A stretch of DNA of 64,000 nt from Aliihoeflea sp. 2WW (lineage in GTDB: Bacteria; Pseudomonadota; Alphaproteobacteria; Rhizobiales; Rhizobiaceae), in assembly GCF_000497755.1 (NCBI RefSeq), contig NZ_AYOD01000011.1, positions 77,741-141,740 of the forward strand. The letters run 5' to 3'. Positions 57,621 through 64,000 of the stretch are shown here, piece after piece; position 1 is the first letter of the stretch, and each line of letters starts with the position of its first letter. The notes beneath the pieces were generated by a model. The model worked only from the letters and a program-made list of their open reading frames with translations. It searched no databases and was not told the origin of the DNA. A program made the position numbers and the translations under genes.

Positions 57621-58474
57621 CCACGCTCGACCGCCGCCTCCACGCCTTCCGGCCCGATCTTGCAGCGGAAAGCCTGCGCGGCCAGGTCGAGGCCGGCCAG
57701 TTCGTCGAAGGACGACCGGCGCGGATCGCCGCGCCGATCGTGGATTTGCGCCCCGCCCCCCGCGCCGACAGCGGCATCGATACGCAACTGCTCCACGGCG
57801 CAACCGTCCGCGTGTTCGAAGAGCTCGAAGGCTGGGCATGGCTGCAGGCGGACGCCGACGGCTATGTCGGCTACGCCCCCGCATCGGCGCTGAGTACGGT
57901 CGAGGAGGCGACACATGTCGTTGTCGCGCAACGCAGCTTCGTCTATCGCGGCGCGGATTTGCGCTTTCCGATGACCACGGCGCATTCGATGGGCGCGACG
58001 GTTCGCATCGTCGGCGAAGCGGAAACGCGCGGCACGCGCTATGCGCTGTTGGAGACCGGCGAGGCGATGATCTTCGATCACCTTCGGCCGGTCGGGCATG
58101 TCGAGCCGGACTACGTCACGGTCGCGGCACGCTTCGAGCACACGCCCTATCTTTGGGGCGGTGTTTCGGGCTTCGGCATCGATTGTTCTGGCTTGGTGCA
58201 GCTTGCGATGCGGATGGCCGGCATATCAGTGCTGCGCGACACCGACATGCAGGCGGCGAGCATCGGCATCGCGCTCGACATCGGCGACGACCTCGCCGGC
58301 CTGCGACGTGGCGACCTCGTCTTCTGGAAAGGTCATGTCGCGATCATGCTCGACGCCGCTTCCATGATCCATGCCAGCGGCCACACGATGCGCGTCACCC
58401 GCGAGCCGCTGGCCGACGCGGTATCGCGCATCGGACACCTTTACGGCGGGCCGACGGGGTTTCGACGCCCCTGA
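57617..58474 (+). CDS. NlpC/P60 cysteine peptidase with SH3-like domain
   Basis: A 285-residue protein. SH3-like beta segments come first (IVDLRPAPRADSGIDTQLLHG, then LEGWAWLQADADGYVGYAP), then an NlpC/P60 domain with catalytic Cys in GFGIDCSGLVQLAM and His in WKGHVAIML. Such enzymes cut peptide cross-bridges of peptidoglycan or muropeptides. No signal peptide is visible, so it may act on recycled cell-wall peptides inside the cell, which would suit the coupled aminopeptidase. Confidence 0.9.
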   Translation: MTTLDRRLHAFRPDLAAESLRGQVEAGQFVEGRPARIAAPIVDLRPAPRADSGIDTQLLHGATVRVFEELEGWAWLQADADGYVGYAPASALSTVEEATHVVVAQRSFVYRGADLRFPMTTAHSMGATVRIVGEAETRGTRYALLETGEAMIFDHLRPVGHVEPDYVTVAARFEHTPYLWGGVSGFGIDCSGLVQLAMRMAGISVLRDTDMQAASIGIALDIGDDLAGLRRGDLVFWKGHVAIMLDAASMIHASGHTMRVTREPLADAVSRIGHLYGGPTGFRRP

Positions 58475-58493
58475 CTTTCTGGACTTCGCAAAC

Positions 58494-58622
58494 GCCCCCT
58501 CCACCATGCTTCGCATGGTCCCCCCTCCCCCGCTTCGCAGGGGAGGAACCGAGGTTGCGGCCTTTCCTGAGGAAAATCCTCCCCCGTTCACGGGGGAGGT
58601 GGCCCGAAGGGTCGGAGGGGGC
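58494..58622. repeat. Complex palindromic repeat/terminator region between convergent genes
   Basis: Outer inverted arms GCCCCCTCC (58494-58502) and GGAGGGGGC (58614-58622) enclose a hairpin CCTCCCC - 9 bases - GGGGAGG (58524-58546) and a 9-bp perfect hairpin with loop ttca (58578-58599). It fills the gap between two convergent genes and probably terminates both. Confidence 0.75.
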
Positions 58623-58633
58623 GCTCGCCCGGC

Positions 58634-59584
58634 CTAATACCCCGCCTTGCGGTCCACCAGATGCTGCAGGGGATCGCCGCGCTCGAAGCGGTCCATCTGT
58701 TCCACCATCAGTGGCACGAGGTGTCGCGCGTCGGAGGTGGCCGCGGCGTGGGGCGTGACGAAGACGCGTGGATGCGTCCAGAGCGGGCTCGTCGCCGCCA
58801 GCGGTTCGGTCTCGAAGACGTCGAGGCTCGCCTCCTTCAGCGTGCCATCGTCCAGCGCGCGCAGAATATCCGCCTCCTTCTGCAGCTTGCCGCGGCCCGC
58901 ATTGATCAGGCACGCGCCGCCGAGCCCGTTGTCGCGGCGCAGCTTCGACAGGAGTTCGTAGTCGACGATCCCCTCGGTCGCCGGCGTGTGCGGCAATAGC
59001 ACCACGAGGATATCGGTCGCGTTGAGGAACGGCGTCAGCCCCGCCTCGCCGCTGAAGGTTTCGACCCCATCGACGGATTTTTCCGTCCGCGTCCAGCCTT
59101 TCACGTCGAAGCCGATTGCCTTCAAGGCCTTCGCTGCCGCCAGCCCGAGCTCGCCGAGGCCGAGAATGCCGACCGAGACGTCCGGCGAAGCTGGCTGCGC
59201 GATCTCGCGCCAGCTCTTCTTCGCCTGCTCGGCGCGGTAGAACATGCCTTGGCGCTGGTGGTCCAGCACGCGCCAGACGACATAGTCGACCATGTGCTGG
59301 GTCAGGTTTCCTGCCACCACGCGCACGATCGGCACATCGGGCAGGTTCGGGTCGGCGAAGATGTGATCGACGCCGGCACCGATCGAGAAGATCGCCTTCA
59401 AATTCGGCAGCGTGGCGAGAATTCCGGGCTGGTGCTTCCAGACCACCGCATAATCGATGGAGTGGTCGCTTTCGCCCTGCGGCTCCGTCACGACCTCGCG
59501 TTTGGCCGACAGGAGCTCGTGCCATTTCTTCGGATTGAAACCCTGGACGGACAGAAGAATGCGCCCCGCGCGATGGTCGGTCAT
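58634..59584 (-). CDS. Glyoxylate/hydroxypyruvate reductase, GhrA-like
   Basis: A 316-residue D-2-hydroxyacid dehydrogenase. The NAD(P)-binding motif is GILGLGELGLAAAKAL, and the catalytic region reads INAGRGKLQ, DVFETEPL and TPHAAATSD (Arg/Glu/His set). It reduces glyoxylate or hydroxypyruvate. ATG 59584 follows AGGGAG. It begins 23 bases after the yejF stop in the same direction and may be read through from that operon. Exact substrate is not fixed. Confidence 0.88.
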   Translation of the reverse strand: MTDHRAGRILLSVQGFNPKKWHELLSAKREVVTEPQGESDHSIDYAVVWKHQPGILATLPNLKAIFSIGAGVDHIFADPNLPDVPIVRVVAGNLTQHMVDYVVWRVLDHQRQGMFYRAEQAKKSWREIAQPASPDVSVGILGLGELGLAAAKALKAIGFDVKGWTRTEKSVDGVETFSGEAGLTPFLNATDILVVLLPHTPATEGIVDYELLSKLRRDNGLGGACLINAGRGKLQKEADILRALDDGTLKEASLDVFETEPLAATSPLWTHPRVFVTPHAAATSDARHLVPLMVEQMDRFERGDPLQHLVDRKAGY

Positions 59585-59607
59585 GGTCGGCTCCCTGATT
59601 TTTCGGT

Positions 59608-61232
<1,625 letters not shown>

Positions 61233-61236
<4 letters not shown>

Positions 61237-61730
61237 GAAAACTCGCCACGAATTCTGGTCACGGTATCGAGATCAAGCGGAAGCACGGCGAGTTTAGCGG
61301 GTCCTCGTTCGGTGCCCCAGCGCTTATGGTACAGATTGATCTCGCTCGGGAGACGCCTGTCGCCGCTTATGAAATGGGTGCAACCCAGTCCGATAGCGGT
61401 CGAGATGTGGATCGCATCGGGCAGCTTGACCGATCGAAATTGCTGCCTAACGACAGCGGCGTACCACAGGACACCTCGATCGACGGGCCGAACTTCCAGC
61501 CAAGCCCCGGAGTTGATCCAGTTGTCGTAGAGCTGGATGAGACCGTCATTCTCGTCGCGATATGGCTGCACAAGAAGCTCCGCAAGGCTCAACTCGCTGG
61601 TGCAGAGAAATGCCTGTCCCGGCCGTTGCGTGCCGACGAGCCCATATAGCTCAGACGACAAATCGTCCGCACCTTCTGCCATTGCAACGAATACGTTGGT
61701 GTCGAGATAGAGACGTTCGATCGACGCCAT
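61233..61730 (-). CDS. PIN-domain ribonuclease toxin
   Basis: A 165-residue PIN-domain protein. The four acidic positions are visible: Asp in YLDTNVFVAM, Glu in SLAELLVQ, Asp in PDAIHISTAI and Asp in FISGDRRL. VapC-like toxins cleave RNA. ATG 61730 overlaps the stop of the small upstream gene by one base (TGATG), the arrangement of an antitoxin-toxin pair. Its own stop overlaps the yejF start. It lies inside the peptide transporter operon, between yejE and yejF. Confidence 0.88.
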
Positions 61731-61963
61731 CAATCGTCCCACTCGTCACGCAACTCACGTATCCGAGCCACAGCTTCCTCGACCGTCACCTTGCGCTTCA
61801 AGGACTTGCGTACCTCTAGAAACTGTTCACGCAATTCCTCTTGGGTGAACGGCTTGCGTTCCTCCTCCACCGTAACCGTAACCGACGCTCCGGGCTCGAG
61901 CCCCTCGCGCAGTTCCTCGGGCAGCTTCGACACCGGATAATGCTCGCGAACGATCCTGTTCAT
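61730..61963 (-). CDS. Predicted antitoxin of the PIN-domain toxin
   Basis: A 77-residue protein, acidic at its end (RELRDEWDD), with a beta-rich start (KLPEELREGLEPGASVTVTVEEE) and a charged helical C-terminal half that would clamp the toxin. No exact family recognised; size, order and the one-base overlap with the PIN gene give the assignment. ATG 61963. It begins 46 bases after the yejE stop. Confidence 0.72.
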   Translation of the reverse strand: MNRIVREHYPVSKLPEELREGLEPGASVTVTVEEERKPFTQEELREQFLEVRKSLKRKVTVEEAVARIRELRDEWDD

Positions 61964-62009
61964 GGGTGCCTCCGTGGCAACATGTTCTGCGCCTGACATA
62001 CCACACCGC

Positions 62010-63161
62010 TCATCTGAACGTCTTCCGGGGGTCGAAGGCGTCGCGGACGGCTTCGCCGACGAAGATCAGCAGCGACAGCATCACCGACAGCGACAGGAAG
62101 CCGACGATGCCGAGCCAGGGCGCGTTGAGGTTGCGCTGGCCCTGGCGGAGGAGTTCGCCGAGCGAGGCGGAGCCGGGGGGCAGGCCGAAGCCGAGGAAAT
62201 CGAGCGAGGTCAGCGTCGTGATCGAGCCGTTGAGGATGAAGGGCAGGAAGGTCAGCGTCGCGACCATCGCGTTCGGCAGGAGGTGGCGGAACATGATCGT
62301 GGCGTTGCCGACGCCGAGCGCCCGCGCCGCGTTCACATATTCGAAGTTGCGTGCGCGCAGGAATTCGGCGCGCACGACTCCGACGAACGCCACCCATGAG
62401 AAGAGCAGCATGATGCCGAGCAGGATGAAGAAGCCCGGCGGCAGGATCGCAGCGATGATGAGGATCAGATAGAGGACCGGGATCGACGACCAGATCTCGA
62501 TCACGCGCTGGAAGATCAAGTCCGTCCAGCCGCCGAAATAGCCTTGCACGGCACCGGCCGTGACACCGATGATCGCCGAGGCGGCCGTCAGGACGAGGCC
62601 GAACAGGACCGAAATGCGGAAGCCGTAGATGACGCGCGCGGCGACATCGCGGGCCTGGTCGTCCGTGCCGAGCCAGTTGAAATTGCCGAGCGTGCAGTTC
62701 GGATCGTCCGCGCCCTCGAAATAGCGCTGGCAGCGCGTCTCGCGGTCATAAAGCCAGGATGGCTTGGCGGGCGCAGCCTCTGGGATCTCGTTGTTCACCG
62801 TGCGGTAGGAATAGCGGATCGGCGGCCAGATCATCCAGCCATTCGCCTCGATCTCCTCCTGGATGATCGGATCGCGATAATCCGTCACCGCGAGGAAGCC
62901 GCCGAACTTTTCCTCCGGATAGTCGACGACGGTCGGGAAGAGGATTTCACCATTGTAGGAGGCGAGGACCGGCTTGTCGTTGGCGATGAACTCGGCGAAC
63001 AGCGACAGCACGAACAGGACGAGGAAGATCCAGAGCGACCAGTAGCCGCGCCGGTTCGCCTTGAAATTCTGCCAGCGGCGTTGGTTGAGCGGCGAGAGCC
63101 ACGGCCGCGCGACCTTCTCGCGTACTTCCTCGACCTGCGCCTTGGCGAGCATGTCGGACAT
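62010..63161 (-). CDS. yejE: Peptide ABC importer permease YejE
   Basis: A 383-residue inner-membrane permease of the oligopeptide (DppC/OppC) family. It starts with a hydrophilic N-terminus (PLNQRRWQNFKANRRGYWSLW) and a periplasmic loop with RETRCQRYFEGADDP, both typical for YejE. The family motif is RAEFLRARNFEYVNAARALGVG. ATG 63161 overlaps the yejB stop by one base (TGATG). Confidence 0.94.
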   Translation of the reverse strand: MSDMLAKAQVEEVREKVARPWLSPLNQRRWQNFKANRRGYWSLWIFLVLFVLSLFAEFIANDKPVLASYNGEILFPTVVDYPEEKFGGFLAVTDYRDPIIQEEIEANGWMIWPPIRYSYRTVNNEIPEAAPAKPSWLYDRETRCQRYFEGADDPNCTLGNFNWLGTDDQARDVAARVIYGFRISVLFGLVLTAASAIIGVTAGAVQGYFGGWTDLIFQRVIEIWSSIPVLYLILIIAAILPPGFFILLGIMLLFSWVAFVGVVRAEFLRARNFEYVNAARALGVGNATIMFRHLLPNAMVATLTFLPFILNGSITTLTSLDFLGFGLPPGSASLGELLRQGQRNLNAPWLGIVGFLSLSVMLSLLIFVGEAVRDAFDPRKTFR

Positions 63162-64000
63162 CAGACGTCCCTCCGCTCGAAATCGATGCGCGGGTCAATC
63201 CAGGTGTACATAAGGTCCGATAGGAGGCTGACGAGCAGACCGATCAGCGAGAAGATGTAGAGCGTGGCGAAGACGACGGGATAGTCGCGGTCCAGCACCG
63301 AGCGGAAGCCGAGGAGCCCGAGCCCGTCGAGCGAGAAGATGTTCTCGATCAAGAGCGAGCCGGTGAAGAAGGCCGAGATGAAGGCGCCGGGAAAGCCGGC
63401 GATGATGATCAGCATCGCATTGCGGAAGACGTGGCGGTAGAGCACCTGACGCTCGGACAGTCCCTTGGCGCGCGCGGTGACGACGTATTGCTTGCGGATT
63501 TCCTCGAGGAAGGAGTTCTTGGTCAAAAGCGTCGTCGTCGCGAAGGCGGAAAGGACCATCGCGGTCAGCGGCAGCGCGAGGTGCCAGAAATAGTCGATGA
63601 TGCGCTCGGGCCAGGAGAGGTCCGACCAGTTTTCGGAGGTGAGGCCGCGCAGCGGGAACCAGTCGAAGAACGAGCCGCCGGCAAAGAGCACCATCAAGAG
63701 GATCGCGAACAGGAAGCCCGGGATCGCGTAGGCGACGATGACGATGCCGCTCGTCCACACGTCGAAGCTCGAGCCGTCCTTCACCGCCTTGCGGATGCCG
63801 AGCGGGATCGAGATCGCGTAGGAGATGAGGGTGATCCACAGGCCGAGCGAGATCGATACCGGCATCTTCTCGATGATCAGGTCGATGACCGAGATGTCGC
63901 GGAAGTAGCTGTCGCCGAAATCGAACCGTGCGTAGTTCCAGATCATGTTGGCGAAGCGTTCGAGCGGCGGCTTGTCGAAGCCGAACTGGCGTTCGAGCTG
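63161..64000 (-). CDS. yejB: Peptide ABC importer permease YejB, N-terminus outside the window
   Basis: 279 codons are visible, open to the right edge (first visible residues [16 protein letters not shown]). It is a DppB-type permease; [32 protein letters not shown] is the ATPase-contact region (about the middle, described not quoted beyond this stretch). The C-terminus [15 protein letters not shown] is typical of YejB. The yejA binding-protein gene should lie outside. Confidence 0.93.
   Translation of the reverse strand, partial: QLERQFGFDKPPLERFANMIWNYARFDFGDSYFRDISVIDLIIEKMPVSISLGLWITLISYAISIPLGIRKAVKDGSSFDVWTSGIVIVAYAIPGFLFAILLMVLFAGGSFFDWFPLRGLTSENWSDLSWPERIIDYFWHLALPLTAMVLSAFATTTLLTKNSFLEEIRKQYVVTARAKGLSERQVLYRHVFRNAMLIIIAGFPGAFISAFFTGSLLIENIFSLDGLGLLGFRSVLDRDYPVVFATLYIFSLIGLLVSLLSDLMYTWIDPRIDFERRDV

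Overview
The window is gene-dense, GC-rich DNA that looks like the chromosome of an alphaproteobacterium of the order Hyphomicrobiales (Rhizobiales). The grounds are: a cyclic beta-1,2-glucan synthase of about 2840 residues (NdvB/ChvB type) followed by its ABC exporter (NdvA/ChvA type); a dapD - DUF805 - dapE block convergent with def - fmt - GNAT - truA; YejBEF-type transporters; and family-typical protein lengths. Genus cannot be fixed from the sequence alone. I see no rRNA, tRNA, CRISPR array, prophage or insertion sequence.

Layout. 1-7784: the 3' part of a ManC-type mannose-1-phosphate guanylyltransferase/isomerase, then a three-gene minus-strand block (transglutaminase + DUF2126 amidoligase; ATP-grasp + alpha-E fusion; second transglutaminase), a widespread but biochemically unexplained predicted peptide-ligation system. 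7924-10623: an SDR oxidoreductase and two surface-polysaccharide genes (O-antigen-ligase-like protein, family 25 glycosyltransferase). 10714-15647: a TetR repressor divergent from an RND efflux pair, with a perfect 16-bp palindrome in the shared promoter. 15858-27809: the osmoregulated periplasmic glucan locus ndvB - ndvA - opgC (synthesis, export, substitution). 27883-32575: a complete branched-chain amino-acid-type ABC importer (livGFKHM order). 32831-35892: an arsenic resistance operon (arsR, two unrelated arsenate reductases, acr3, arsH) whose predicted ArsR operator includes the arsR start codon; an AI-2E-family membrane protein diverges from it.

37084-41554: a MATE exporter, then an envelope-stress-like group on the minus strand (ECF sigma factor, membrane anti-sigma factor, a 43-residue predicted lipoprotein, a secreted fasciclin protein, a Tat-type MsrB). 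41687-46642: argB, a HI1419/HI1420-type toxin-antitoxin pair, a DMT exporter, a HAD pyrimidine 5'-nucleotidase, a small acidic protein, a PCuAC copper chaperone and a LOG-like protein. 46832-53905: lysine/diaminopimelate synthesis genes (dapD, dapE), small membrane proteins, and an information-processing operon (def, fmt, GNAT, truA), then rmuC. 53981-58474: an LLM flavin oxidoreductase, a 145-bp nearly perfect inverted repeat, a TadD-like TPR lipoprotein, and a leucyl aminopeptidase/NlpC-P60 pair. 58634-64000: GhrA-like reductase and a yejB-yejE-yejF peptide importer operon, into which a PIN-domain toxin-antitoxin pair has been placed with tight translational coupling to yejF.

Most operons show start/stop overlaps (ATGA or TGATG). 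No gene-free stretch exceeds 300 bases; the longest, 55037-55332, is filled largely by the inverted repeat. The best candidates for a little-described system are the ATP-grasp/DUF2126/transglutaminase block and the toxin-antitoxin pair embedded in the yej operon.
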